DNA of 64,000 nt. Source: Hypericum androsaemum. Its lineage: Eukaryota > Streptophyta > Magnoliopsida > Malpighiales > Hypericaceae. This document shows positions 44,247 through 56,761 of the stretch, piece by piece. Under the pieces are notes generated by a model. It worked only from the letters and a program-made list of their open reading frames with translations, ran no database searches and had not been told where the DNA came from. Made by a program: the position numbers and the translations under genes. Within the stretch, counting starts at the first letter, position 1, and each line of letters opens with the position of its first letter. The DNA is taken from NCBI GenBank assembly GCA_963995505.1, contig OZ023190.1, positions 7,903,344-7,967,343 on the forward strand. Reading direction: 5' to 3'.

Positions 44247-44603
44247 TCACCTTCCTCTTATATTTGAGGTACATCTTGATGTTCTTCCAAGATGACGACG
44301 ATTTTTTTCAAACATCATCGCCACTTGGAATACATCATAGATAAGGATCTTATGAAGATCTCTAATAACCTCATCGATTTTACTCTCTTTGGAATACCAG
44401 ATCAAGTTCAAGATAGTCAAGAACAACATCATAATTTGTTGCCACCTCTTGAAATTACTACCTTTGAATTTCTCTGACTTCTCAAATTGAGAACACAATA
44501 GTGGATTTCTCATACCCGGCATCATGGCCTTAGCACCGCTGGCCCTCACAATCGAAACTTCGATGTTCACGCTGTTGGTGGTATTCGTTTCAACCAATTC
44601 CAT
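44247..44603 (-). pseudogene. Copia-2 gag fragment
   Basis: A 118-codon frame with EKFKGSNFKRWQQIMMLFLT, closely matching the Copia-1 gag (FKRWQQKM). The frame then decays. Downstream (43500-44190, minus) are scraps of gag and protease in mixed frames. Confidence 0.75.
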
Positions 44604-45857
44604 ATCTCACAACACATAACGATTAATAATTTGGGCCCAACACATATTAATCAATTTCACAAATTGATCTGAGCTAAGTGTAACAAACAGTTCTTTAGCA
44701 AAAAATAAGCCCACAGTATGAACAATAAAATAAGCCCATAGAACTTGCCAATAAAGCAATTTCACTTGCAACGACATTAAAATATCATCCAATGCGAGTC
44801 TCCTTAATTTTCGAAGTAATCATCACAAGTCCAATATGATTGTAATATCTAAGTGGACTCCCATCGGATATCATAGGTAGCAGAAGAAACCGAACCCTTT
44901 AATGACAACTAACGTGGGTGTAGCTTAAGTTTACACCTATTTAAGGACCAGTTAGGATTGTTCCCACTTAACGTTTGTCAGAAGATCATCCAAATGTAAC
45001 CACCAAATAATCCTCATACTGTGAGTTTCTGACAAATAAAATTTTTTTCCCCATAAATGGTTCTCTGGAAACAATCAAACGCCACTTATCAATTTCGACG
45101 TTAAGAGGAATTAAAGTTTAATAATTGACCGAAACATTCCAACCTGAAATAATCCATCTCAGAACCCAAACCGTTGGCTCTTTCCAAAGGTTAAATAATC
45201 CCAATAATTTTTTTTGAATGTACCGTTAGTGGTAGATATCTCAGGTGTAATGACAGTAATCAATTAGATGTTTCAGCTTTCTTACAGAAACAGAAACCGT
45301 AATCAATTGGAATTCGTTTTAATCCGTAATGACTAAAAAATCCAAGGACTTTACTGTCACAAGAAACGTAATACTAGCAAGCATATTTAATCAGTCAAAT
45401 CTATCCAAACTCCCAATTCAATTGACGCACAGCAAGCTCAAAGGTCAAATCACAATGTTTATCGTGTACTTGCTAATTTAAATATCAAAACGGCAACATT
45501 TCTAGTGATATTATATTGACTACAGAAAACTAAGAAGCCTAAATTAATTTATCCTCCACAGAATACCATTAATAGAATGAACGGAAGCAGGATTCAATCA
45601 TGAAATGTTTAGTTGTCAAAAAACTATTAAAGAAATGACTATCAAAGAAATGTGCCAAGTTATGAGTCAAATGCGACCACAACGACAATGACAGTAAAAG
45701 TAATATGAGCTTAAGAAGAAACCTACAACAGCTCAGTCTTTGAAGAAAGTCGAGAACAGTATAGAAGTGCTACTCAGAACTCTTCGACAGCAACGAATTT
45801 ATATTTAAATAACAACCATAAATTACTAATATTTATATCATAATAAGAGTTTAAGAT

Positions 45858-46650
45858 TGTTGGAAATATTAGTAAATAAATTATGATTTGAACATATATA
45901 AATCGTAAACACAATAATAGAAGAGAGTGAGAGATAGCTTACAGTCCACACTTTGAGCAAAGTGTTAATAACGTCTTCTCCAAGTTGGGAGACGCGTCCT
46001 ACTCATCGAGTCTGCCTCCTTGAATATCGCAAACTTCAGATTTAATCATGGACGAGGCCACAATAAGCCGTGTGCCCTTAAACTCTTATTACCTGCCTTA
46101 TAGCTTCAGGCCTCCATGGGTAAGAAAGTTCCCAAGGTATAACGCCCAATCACATGAACAATAGGAGTGAGTTTTAGTGTATATCAAATGGGAGGAGGAG
46201 GCCCCATTTTATAGGTAGATTTTGAGACACCATTTAATACCGAAATAAAGGCGGTCGTCAATTTTTTATTAACCATGGTCATTAAATGAGCAGTTATAAT
46301 CATTAATACCTCCTATTAACCACGGTCAATAAATAAGCAATTACGGGATTCATAAATCTCAAATTCGCAACGCCGGGTAAAACCCATATGACTTTGAAAC
46401 CAATTTTCATTCACATCGAGAATTAATTTTTCACAAGTGTCATTTATCGTTACGAAACTTTCTCAACAGATTTCGTATTGATATCTTATACACCCAAAAC
46501 CAATTGATGTGACCCACATTAACTCAAAGTTCCTAAGAGACTATATTTAATTAGAATTCACATTCTAATTAACCTCTTCGGCCCAATCCCAACATATACC
46601 TATATGTTGGGCCAACCTCCTCAATAGATTAAAAATCAAATTCTCCAACA
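45858..46650 (-). repeat. 5' LTR of Copia-2
   Basis: 793 bp. It begins TGTTGGAAATATT and ends TTCTCCAACA on the plus strand. Many substitutions relative to 39713-40590 indicate an old insertion. Confidence 0.88.
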
Positions 46651-46812
46651 CTAAATCTTCTTGAATGAAAACGTGTTTCGGATTCGTACGACTTAGCTGC
46701 AAGGAGGACTTCCAAAGCATCATCACAACCACCTTGATCAAAACAAGAAAAATCATTGTATCCATGTCCAAATTTAAGAAACTCCCAGAAAAATCTTAGG
46801 GATCCAAGGAGA
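46651..46812 (-). pseudogene. Exon piece of the interrupted gene, right of Copia-2
   Basis: The minus strand shows a plausible splice acceptor (TTTTGTAG) ending at 46813, then 54 open codons including RFFWEFLKFGHGYNDFS and DDALEVLLAAKSYESE, up to the Copia-2 TSD. The frame continues at 39712 beyond the element. Unrecognised protein. The AT-rich stretch to its right (46813-47399) would be intron. Confidence 0.4.
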
Positions 46813-47399
46813 CTACAAAATACACGGGTAATAGGGACGACTACCCCAAAATTCTAGATAAAAATTAGTGAAAACTTTGCTTTAGTACCCCGTAATTTCT
46901 TTTTTTTTAACTTATACCATGTGGTTTATTCTTTTCTCTTTTGGTAATTGTGATATCCTAAATTGACATTTTTGGTGATAATTTATAACAAGGATTAGTT
47001 TATGCTAACTAGCATTTCATGTGAGCGCCACATTATAGTTCTCTCTCTTAGATGGTGCTCACATAGCAAACTAAAACTCAATTTCAACCGTGATCTAAAA
47101 AATCACTGACCTCAATTTTTGGATATAAAAATATTTTGGTTACAATTTAGGGTTAAGTGCTGAAAAAATTTTAGATTTGGAATTTTTCAAATTAGGGTTC
47201 AAATTGTGTTTTTTTTTTGTCGATCGTCAATTACGAGAGAGAAATATGATGTGACACTTATATGAAAATGTCACATTGGATAAATTAACCATGATTAAAA
47301 AATTGTGATAAAAAGTGTGATTTTATGAAACCTCCATCACCGGAAGTCTCAATTTTGGAAACCATAATCACCAAACAAGACATTATGCGTGCACTTACC
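46813..47399. other. AT-rich spacer, possible intron
   Basis: No gene or repeat recognised. If the exon calls on either side are right, it would be a minus-strand intron ending in TTTTGTAG. Confidence 0.3.
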
Positions 47400-47689
47400 A
47401 TACTAAAATAAAATTTTCCCGGGTTAGGAAGCTTACCTACGCGGCAGCCCTCCAAAGAAGCCACCCACGGAAGAAAGGCACAGACGAAGATCCAATATCC
47501 GCGACGCTTAACTTCCAAAAGCATGCGTCAGCTAGTGGCACACCTATACGAAGCATGTAAAATGGTAAAAATTCATCAAAAACTACTCAAGCTTGGGATC
47601 AAACCTCTTCAACTACTGATCTTTGGCGGTGATGCGGCCCTAAATCAGCTTCAAAGAAGAGGAACATGCGAAGGTATGGTTAATAAACC
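47400..47689 (-). other. Possible upstream exon of the interrupted gene
   Basis: GC-richer than its surroundings. One minus-strand frame is open for about 45 codons (about 47569 down to 47430), including GVPLADACFWKLSV. It ends near a GTAGGTAAG that could serve as a splice donor; using GTAGGT would join it in frame to 46812. Stops lie upstream near 47600. The plus strand is also open over part of this range (47523-47714). Orientation and coding status are uncertain. Confidence 0.3.
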
Positions 47690-48143
47690 TGAAGGTTTTC
47701 ATGCATATACATAATTACTGCGAAACCAATATAATTAACGAACACATCATTAATCGAAATAGCCATATCGAAAAGGTTTACCTCTTGTAGCGCAGTTCGT
47801 TCTTCGAGAGGTATGTCACAGGATCGAGGGAGGCTTGTCACTGGTCGTCCTCGCTCACGTAGACGAAGCGGGGATCGGGTTTCACCGCCTAAAAACCTTG
47901 AGAGTCTCCTAGAGAAAAAGCTACGTCTCTTTTTCTCTATGTGTGTATTTTTTGTCTCTCCCTCCAGTAAAAACCCTTATTCCGTATAAATAGAGAATTC
48001 TGGGAGTAAAAAGGGGGTGGGAGAGTTATTACGTATAACAAACTCTCCTAATCCAAATCCCTTTCTAATTTAAATTAAAACTAAAAGATATTCAATATCT
48101 TTTATTTAATTTAATGTGATAATCATGGGTGGATAATCCTTCA
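47690..48143 (-). repeat. 3' LTR of Copia-3
   Basis: Begins TGAAGGTTTTCATGC and ends ATAATCCTTCA on the plus strand. Confidence 0.93.
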
Positions 48144-49231
48144 TCTCCCACTCACACATGATTGACCATAATCAATATATTCTCTCATTTTCGCGTTTGG
48201 CAGATAGGCCGTGCGACCAGCATACATCGAGTGCACTTAGCTAAACCCAAGAGCACATAGTGGTCACTTGGATGATAGCATCTCGATTAGCACCTCCATC
48301 GTATATAGTGTGCATTACCCTAGGTCTTATCTCACAATCATTGTTTCTCACATGTGATTTCTGAAACAATCTATTCGTGTTCACTATTGTATTGCTCTCA
48401 ACACAATAGGCATGCCAGTGAACCACGAAGCTTCTAGAATGTGATTGATAGAGAACCTTCTCCTTTAACGATATTTCTTCCATCATGATCCAGCCAGCTT
48501 TTCCAGTTAGCCTTGCCAGGTCGAATCATAACCATGACCCTTTAAAGACTTTCCAAGCTAGCGGCACTGAATCATACTTCCAAAATATGTTAAGGATCCT
48601 AAGGGTAGAGTTCCGGAAACCATAGTTTTCAGAGTTAGTCTCACACTAGGGAAATTGAAATCACTTTTTAATAAATTGATTTCCCATCCAAAAGGTCGAA
48701 AAAACACACATGACACGAACCATGTGTTATGATGTTCTTTCCTTCAAAAGGAGCGCATGTCTCTCACTAAAATACCATACTAGAGTATCAGCCTCGATGT
48801 TCACAAACAACGGCTTTAGTCTACCCAAAGACTACTCCAGGCTATCAAGACAGAATTATGGTAAGTTCCACTTATTTCTTACCATTGGATTCCATATAAT
48901 CCTAATAAGTTTCGAGAACTTATTTAATGCAGCATCTATTGCATGCACCATCAATAATCTTGCACTTTAACAAGTCCCTTTCTTGTAGTTAAGTAAGACG
49001 GCATTCATATTTTAGAACAGGCACTCGAATGATGTCCTAAAACTGCCTCATCTCAATCAAGAATCAACCCATTGACTCCCACTGAGGTAAGCACCCGTGT
49101 GAGTGGGCTACTTTTCTGTCCGACATGCATTTAGGTCAATATTACAAAAATAACATTCACACAATATGTATTGCTGAAACAACTTTACTTTTATTGAATA
49201 ACAAATTCATTACAATATGAGCGAGCATACA
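48144..49231 (-). other. 3' untranslated region of Copia-3
   Basis: About 1.1 kb between the RNase H stop and the 3' LTR. No open frame here resembles a protein. The length is unusual for copia elements but may be a family trait. Confidence 0.5.
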
Positions 49232-52200
49232 CTAACATCTTCGCAAACCCTGGGACCTTACATGTTTCACAAAAACATCTCTAGATAGGCCTTTAGTCAT
49301 CGGATCTGCTATCATATCATGTGTAGGTATATGTGTTATGCTCACTTCCTTACACGCAACCATATCTCTAACAAAGTGATACTTGATATCAATATGCTTT
49401 GCTCTGCTATAAAATCTAGGATTCTTAGCATAAGCTATCAAAGCTTGATTGTCGCAAAATAAGCTCACTGATTCTCCTGCGCTGGTTAGGGACAAATGGT
49501 TTAAGAACCTCTTCAACCATACTGCTTCTTGCACAGCAGCTGCAGAAGCAACATATTCAGCTTCCATAGTTGACAGGGAGACGCATGTCTGTTTCTTGCT
49601 ACTCCATAAAATAGCACCCCCGCCTAGCAAGAAGACATATCCGGATGTGGATTTCTTCTCGTCCACATCTCCTGCCCAATCGGCATCAGTGTACCCTTTT
49701 AGCGTTAGGTCTTGACCTTGATAACACAGTGAGTATTCTGCAGTCGTATTCAAGTACTTCATAATTCCCTTAACTGCTTTCCAATGTGTTCTTCCTAGAT
49801 TAGATTGGTATCTGCTTACTATTCTAACAGCATAGCAGATATCTGGCCTTGTACACAGCATTGCATACATGAGACAACCCACCGCATTAGCATAAGGGAC
49901 ATTCACCATATCCTGTTTCTGCTGAGCTATTTTTGGACACATTTCTTTGTTCAGATTATGACCTTTGACAATTGGGACATATCTGGGATTACTGTCATTA
50001 CTGTTGAACCGTTCTACTACTTTACGGATATATGTCTCTTGAGAAAGAGACAATAGCCTCTTCGAACGATTCCTCGAAATCTTAATTCCGAGCACGTAAT
50101 CAGCTTCTCCCATATCTTTCATTTCAAAGTTGGATGAAAACCAAGCTTTGAGCTCGTTAAGATATCCCAAGTCATTTCCAGCCAATAGTATGTCATCTAC
50201 ATATAATGTAATCATGATAAACTTTTACCTGAGCATTTAATATAGACATAATGATCTTCGTCTATCATTTTAAAATCATACGACATGATAGTGTTATGAA
50301 AACGAATGTACCACTGTCTAGAAGAGTGTTTTAGGCCATAAATTGATCTCATCAATTTGTAAACTTTACGTTCGCTGCCTTTTTGGATGTAACCCTCTGG
50401 TTGAACCATATAGATTTCTTCATCCAATTCTCCATATAGAAAAGCAGTCTTAACATCCATTTGATGTAACTCAAGGTCCATATTTGCCACCATAGCCAGA
50501 ATAATCCTGATGGACGTGGATTTTACAACAGGTGAGAAAGTCTCATCATAGTCAATCCCTTTCCTCTGTGTGAATCCTTGGGCAACTAAGCGGGCTTTGT
50601 ACCTTTCGATACTACCATCTGCTTTTGGCTTAATTTTGAGAATCCATTTATTCCCAATTGCCTTACGCCCTTCAGGCAGGTCAACGAGTTCCCAAACATG
50701 ATTTTTCTTCATGGAAGCCATCTTTTCCTCCATTGCTTTAGCCCATTCATTCTTCTCTGGAGATGATAACGCATCAGAGACATTTTCAGGTTCATTATCA
50801 TCTTGTAGGATAGCTAAAAGAATCTCACTTGTATCATTATCTATAAATGTCAAGAGAGCATCTTCCGCACCTTCGACCTCAAATCGTCTGCGTGGAATAC
50901 TTGTTCTTTTAGTTCTACGAATTTCCGTACTCCCATTGGAATTTGGAATTGTACTTCCACTAAGATGATGATCATATGGATCACGAACTTCCGGATCAGT
51001 TGGAGGTGGTAAATCATGATCTTCCTCCTCCATTATTCTCCCACTCGGAGGGAGTGATCCAGATGATTCTGTCTCATCAGTTTCATATAGGGTAAGATCT
51101 TTACTTACCTCTCCCAATTTTGGAAAATTATTTTCCAAAAATGTGACATCTCGTGATTCAAATTCTGTCACTTGTCCATTTTCTTGTTCGCCCACGAACA
51201 CATATCCCTTTGATACTTCAGAGTATCTAATGAAGATACTCTTCTTACCTTTCGGTCCTAATTTACCAAAATTACTGGAGGTAGTATGGACATAAGATGC
51301 ACACCCCCACGGCCGTAAGTAGCTTAGATCAGGCTTCCGACCTGTCCACAATTCGTAAGGGGTGGTAGTGACAGACTTGGAGGGCACACAGTTTAAAACA
51401 TATGTGGCAGTAAGGAGCGCATCTCCATAAAATGATATTGGTAAATTCGCTTCTGCCATCATGGATCTAACCATGTCTAGAAGGGTCCTATTCCTTCTTT
51501 CTGCTACCCCATTTTGTTGAGGTGTGCGAGGAATGGACAACTGATGTTCAATTCCTTTTTCATCACATAGAGTTTTAAACACATCGGAAAGATACTCACG
51601 ACCACGATCTGTTCGTAAGGCCTTGATCTTCCGTTCTAATTGATTCTCAGCATAATTCATGAAGGTCTTGAAGCAACTCAATGCTTCAGACTTGTGAGAA
51701 ATCAAATAGATTAGACCATACCTGCTATAGTCATCTATAAATGTGATGAAATAATAGGCTCCATGCCCAGCCCTCACATTCATTGGACCACAAATGTCTG
51801 AATGGATTAATTGTAACGGATAGTCGGCTCTAGTTCCCTTACCAAATGGTTTTCTAGTCGATTTTTCTTCTAGACAACGTTCGCAAGTAGGTAAGATAGC
51901 CTTTTCCAAGTTACCTAATAGTCCTGCCTTAGCTAGACGATTCAAGCGATCTTGACCAATATGACCTAATCTAGAATGCCACAACACAACATCATCTTGA
52001 GATGGTGGCGTGGTACTAACCATGGAAAAATTTGTTCGAGGTAAATCACACAGATCAACATCCATAATCAAGAAACTATTTGATTGATAACCTGATCCAT
52101 AAAAAATATGTTCCAAAAATAGCTGAACATAATTATTCTTAAATATCCAACGAAAACCAAGAGACATTAAAACTAAAACTGAAATTAAATTTCGGCGAAT

Positions 52201-53328
52201 CTCTGGAGCATATAGCACGTCGTGTAGAAGCAGGGTACGTCCTCCACGTAGGCTCAATCTACATGTGCCCATGCCCTTGACTTCTACTCGTGCATTATTG
52301 CCTACATAGATAGATTTTGCTCCAGCAGGTAGACGTCGAAATTCGACGAAGGTATCACGATCCTTCGTCACATGGTCTGTCGCTCCTGAATCAATCACCC
52401 ACAAAGGTTGACTTTCAGTTAGAAGGATAGTACTAGATACATACAATTCACTCGCACATGAGTTAAAGGGATGAACCTTCTTTTCTTCTTTGCAATCTTT
52501 TGCAAAGTGACCCTTCTTCTGACAGTTAAAACATTTCACCTTAGAAATGTTAACCATTCTCTTCTTCTTACCCTCAGAAGTCTTCTTCCCGGGTAGAGAA
52601 TTTTCAGTTTTGCTCTTTTTGTTTCCCCAGCTTTTATTGCCTTTTCCCTTCATGACCGTCTTCCTTTTCCCACCTTTTGAGTTTGAAGCAGCCATATGCG
52701 CCTCAGGGTGGACTTTGATCGCAAGTAGACGATCCTCTTCCAGCTCAAGGTGGCGGGCCACGTCATCAAATGCCTTGACATTATCAGCGTGGGTAAGGGT
52801 CATCTTCATGTGTTCCCAATTTGCAGGCAGGGAACGAATGACAGCTTGGATCTTCTGCTCGTCACTAAGCACATGGCCAGCTTCTACCAGCTCACTGATC
52901 ATGTTGGACATTTTCCGAAGATGCTTCTTCATTGTATGATCAGGACGCTTCTTCTAAGTGTCGAACCTTATGGTCAAAGCTCGCAGCTTTGAGGTGGAGA
53001 TCTTCCCAAATTTCTCCTTAAGCGCATCCCATAGGTCCTTTACATTTTCGAAAGCTCGAAATTGCCTAGTGATATCATCCATCATAGCGCTCAATAAGAT
53101 GAGACGAGCAGTAGAATTCTTCTTCCAAGCCAAGTAGGCGTCCTTGTCACGCCTATGCTGAGCAGTTGGACCATCTTCAGGCTGGACCATAATAACATTA
53201 ATGGTCTCAAGAACTTCCTGTTCTTCCAGGACATACTGGATTTTCATGCTCCAGTTGTCATAATTATCGCCGTTGAGCTTCAAGTCCTTGTTGAGCTCGG
53301 CGATGATGGATTTGGAAGCAATCGACAT
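49232..53328 (-). pseudogene. Copia-3 gag-pol with one nonsense codon and one frameshift
   Basis: The ATG at 53328 starts gag (SIIAELNKDLKLNGDNYDNW). A TAG at 52954-52956 interrupts it; Copia-4 has a Tyr codon there. The frame resumes at once with the gag body, zinc knuckle CFNCQKKGHFAKDC, protease IDSGATDHVTKD, integrase HSDICGP, RTDRGREY and NGVAERRNRTL with all three catalytic residues, and RT to 50212. A one-base frame change near 50215-50235 then shifts to the last 327 codons, which start just before the polymerase motif YVDDILLAG and include RNase H (DADWAGD, MEAEYVA). The order PR-IN-RT-RH defines copia. Decay is minimal, so it was active not long ago. Confidence 0.93.
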
Positions 53329-55209
53329 ATCTATAGGAAATTATAAAGAAATATTGTGTGTTAGGAATTTGTTCAGCAATACAATTAAATTTACTACGCG
53401 GTTATAACTTTAAGCAATATAAAATTTTTAATCACTCTCGGATGGAAGTAGGTCACGGGCATGTTTCCCCCCACCTTCCGAGAATTAATTTCAAACTTTA
53501 AATATTAAAGTTCTTTGCATAGTAAAACAAGTGGATATTTCACGTGGTAACAATAACAATTAAACAAACAAATTTTATTCAATTGTAAACATGAATTGTC
53601 TTAACAAAAACAAATAACCACGGAAATACTTGAAGTTCTTAAACACATAGTTCAAAAAGCTTCCAACAAGACTGAAAACAAATAAAATTCACGCATTCTT
53701 GCATCTCTTTATGAACTGCAATAATGTGCTCCAGAAGCACTCTCACATTATCTTTATTGCGTAATTTATAAGTCTTGTTCTTTTCCATAATTTTTAGTGT
53801 CCAGACTTAAAAATTACGGAAAAATATTTTCTGAACATATTCAAAAAATATTATGGCTTTAAAAAATTACCAGATTAATTTTATTAAAACTACTTTATCA
53901 AAAAATTTATTTTGAATAAACCAATAGTCTATTCAATTAGGCCCAAATATTTTAAAATTAAGGGCCCATCATAGTCAACACGGGGTGCATGGACTTTTCT
54001 TTGTCCGACTTGGAGTGGGCTAAATTAGGGCCAAGACTTAGATTGCAGGCTCAAGGCCCACGTTGACCGTCTTGTGGGAAGCCCGCGTTGACCGGTCCAC
54101 GTGGTCAGCGGGCCGGGTCGAAATCAGGCCCGTAAGGCCCGAAGTTTTTTTTTAAACAGATTTATTTTCCTTAAAAAATATGATCTCTGACCCGAGTAAA
54201 AACATTCCGGCCCACAAAAACATGATCTTGGTCCAAAATGAAATAATTAACTGACCCATTTTTGACCCAAAAATTGGCCCATTTACAAATTATCCCAGAA
54301 AACGTAAAATGGGTTTTTGACATACAAAAAATCTAATCTCCTCTGAGGTCACGCCGCTGGCCAGGAACAAATCCATCATTGAAGAACAGCCGACCCGAAC
54401 TTCTATTCGGGATCCACATCGATCAATCTTCTTCTCTTGTTGACGGCCTCAAATTTTTGGAAGTCGAATCCATTTTCCTCTTCGGTTGCATCGCCTTCGA
54501 AGAAAAAACGTATCTTACTTCTAGAACTTGAGCAATTTGACAGAAATCAGACAAAGTCAAGTGGACTCGTCTGTCCGTCACAATCACGGCGATACCATTC
54601 GTCTCGGTCTTATCCCTTGTTCGTCGAGAACGTCTTCCTCGGCTGTGAACCGCACCGATGCTCCAGGTGTGTCCAAGTTCTGTCTGAATCCCGCTCGTCT
54701 TCGATCTGGGTTTTTCGTCCGACGGGTTTGGACGACCATATGAGGTCATCGGAGGTCGTGGAATCAGAGGGTCATCGCCAGTCGGGGTGATGGGAATCGA
54801 TTGACATCGACGGTGGCTCGCTATCGAAGATAGCAGAGTCAAATTTGGGGACGAGAACTCCCAATTGAAAAATTAGGGTTCATCCCCGATTTGGGGATTT
54901 TTGGGGAAAACTTCAGTTTAATCCCTCATGTTTACACGTATTTCACATAAGGACGAAGTCCTTTTGTACGCTCAGAATGCATAATTTCAGAACAATACAA
55001 AAATTTATACGCGTGTGCAAATAGGTACAGAAACGTGTTAACATGCATAGGTTCAGCAAGTACAGTTCAGTCCCTAGACTATTATCTTTTATTCACGTAA
55101 AGACAACAGCAGGGTTTTTCATGAACAAAAAATTTGATTTTTGACAGAAAATTACACAATCGATTTTCATTAATAAAAAACGAATTTAACCAGAACAAAC
55201 CTACTCATG
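53329..55209 (-). other. Long leader of Copia-3
   Basis: 1.9 kb between primer site and gag. A GC-rich middle (about 54000-54850) holds a 139-codon open frame that begins with TTG, with its first Met about 31 codons in. The part nearest gag matches the Copia-4 leader (near 60340-60528), for example around 'cccgtgacctact'. It is probably untranslated. Confidence 0.55.
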
Positions 55210-55221
55210 GCTCTGATACCA
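55210..55221 (-). other. tRNA-iMet primer binding site of Copia-3
   Basis: The plus strand reads gctctgatacca, one base from the LTR edge at 55223. Confidence 0.92.
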
Positions 55222-55222
55222 A

Positions 55223-55676
55223 TGAAGGTTTTCATGCATATACATAATTAATGCGAAACCAATATAATTAACGAACACATCATTAATCGAAAGAGCCATA
55301 TCGAAAAGGTTTACCTCTTGTAGCGCAGTTCGTTCTTCGAGAGGTATGTCACAGGATCGAGGGAGGCTTGTCACTGGTCGTCCTCGCTCACGTAGACGAA
55401 GCGGGGATCGGGTTTCACTGCCTAAAAACCTTGAGAGTCTCCTAGAGAAAAAGCTACGTCTCTTTTTCTCTATGTGTGTGTTTTTTGTCTCTCCCTCCAG
55501 TAAAAACTCCTATTCCGTATAAATAGAGAATTCTGGGAGTAAAAAGGGGGTGGGAGAGTTATTACGCATAACAAACTCTCTTAATCCAAATTCCTTTCTA
55601 ATTTAAATTAAAACTAAAAGATATCCAATATCTTTTATTTAATTTAATGGGATAATTATGGGTGGATAATCCTTCA
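55223..55676 (-). repeat. 5' LTR of Copia-3
   Basis: 454 bp, the same length as the 3' LTR. It begins TGAAGGTTTTCATGC and ends ATAATCCTTCA. Confidence 0.93.
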
Positions 55677-55699
55677 AAACCACATCTCTCTTTTCCGCT

Positions 55700-55762
55700 G
55701 TGGAGCCCCCTTCACAAATGGAATTATAGACTTGCTTGGCTAAATTTATATGGGGGCTCCAC
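55700..55762. repeat. Hairpin: 11-bp perfect inverted repeat
   Basis: Arms GTGGAGCCCCC (55700-55710) and GGGGGCTCCAC (55752-55762) are separated by 41 bp. It could be a tiny foldback element or a structured RNA stem. No TSD is evident. From here to 56170 nothing else is recognised, although the minus strand near 55690-55860 has short open runs. Confidence 0.6.
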
Positions 55763-56170
55763 TAAATGCATGGTCAAGTAGTTTTGTCGAGGGTGTGTTT
55801 GCAACATTAGGAGTCTTGGTGACGCTGCACAAGAGCACGTCTACCAGGAAAAGCGACGACATAGCAAAATTTTCTCTACCCAAACAATGTGCCACGTAAA
55901 GGCATGCATAAAGATCAATGTAAATAGGGAGCCTATGAACTAAATGAAGTAAGCAATGGATTGTTTCGGTGAGGGTTTGTAACCTAGCAATATAAAGCGT
56001 TCTAAATATTTAATAAGTTCAGAGTTCAAACCGTAACTATATTATAGTGTAAAAATTTACCTTAAAAAAAGTCGTTCGGGTTTGGCATCATCTATGTTAG
56101 GCTTGAGGACGTGACAAAAACGGCTTCCAGCTGGGCCATGCGATTCTAGAGTTGTAGAAAAGAGTGGGGA

Positions 56171-56731
56171 TAGGGGTGACCAAATGTATCGGACTGACCA
56201 ATCCAAATCGAACTATAATAATCGAGAATTATTAAAAAATATATGATATTCGGACTGGATCTTTTGTTCATTAATTTTGGACCAGAATCAAACTAATTTT
56301 TTTGGCTTGGTCCAAGTTTGGACCAAAATATCCAGAAGTTTAAAAAAAACATAATAATGGATGCTTATGAACTTGAGAAAGACAACGAGAGACGGTAAAG
56401 AGGCTGAGAGGAGAGCTGTAAATTAGGATTTGACATTTAGATTTGTTGTTTGGGGATGCGAGCACTCATAAATTTTTTGTCACTGTACTGTGCGAGAAAA
56501 AATATATATTGGTTATTTGACCTTGCCACACGTGGGTTTTTTTATCCTTGTCTCAAAAAATAATGATTTAGTTCAGTTCTCTGTGGTTATTTTCAAAAAG
56601 ATCTAAACCAGACCCAAGAACTATTTAACAAAGAACCGATCTGGATCAATTCTTTTTTGTTTTAGTTCTGGACCAAATTTTTAGATTTGGATTAGTTTAG
56701 TTCTATGGTTCTTGGTTTTTTTCTCACCCTA
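56171..56731. mobile_element. hAT-like MITE, 561 bp
   Basis: Ends TAGGGGTGACCAA and 'tctcacccta' are inverted repeats of the same type as the MITE at 13248. Flanks agtgggga (56163-56170) and agtggagc (56732-56739) look like an 8-bp TSD with two changes. The interior has repeated 'ttggaccaa'-type and 'gatctggatcaa'-type words in both orientations and no coding sequence. Confidence 0.72.
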
Positions 56732-56761
56732 AGTGGAGCTAGTGGATTTTGACAAAATAAG

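Larger units (their letters stand above)
39713..46650 (-). mobile_element. Copia-2: decayed Ty1/copia element
   Basis: LTRs 39713-40590 and 45858-46650 are flanked by a perfect TSD, CTAAA (39708-39712 and 46651-46655). The minus-strand interior has gag, remnants of the protease region, the C-terminal part of integrase, RT and RNase H in copia order, all interrupted by stops and frameshifts. A purine tract (minus-strand TATGGGAGAT) precedes the 3' LTR. No standard initiator-Met primer site is seen next to the 5' LTR, as in the related Copia-1. Confidence 0.92.
47690..55676 (-). mobile_element. Copia-3: nearly intact Ty1/copia element
   Basis: Two 454-bp LTRs (47690-48143 and 55223-55676) are flanked by a perfect TSD AAACC (47685-47689 and 55677-55681). 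They differ at about a dozen positions by eye. The primer site (55210-55221) and purine tract (minus-strand GAGTGGGAGA at the left LTR) are present. The polyprotein is complete except for one nonsense codon and one frameshift. The element has a long leader (1.9 kb) and a 1.1-kb untranslated 3' region. It belongs to the same family as Copia-4. Confidence 0.96.

Noticed and set aside
54423..54842. 139-codon minus-strand ORF in the Copia-3 leader
   Set aside because: It starts at TTG with the first Met 31 codons in, sits in a GC-rich leader where the opposite strand is also open, and has no motif.
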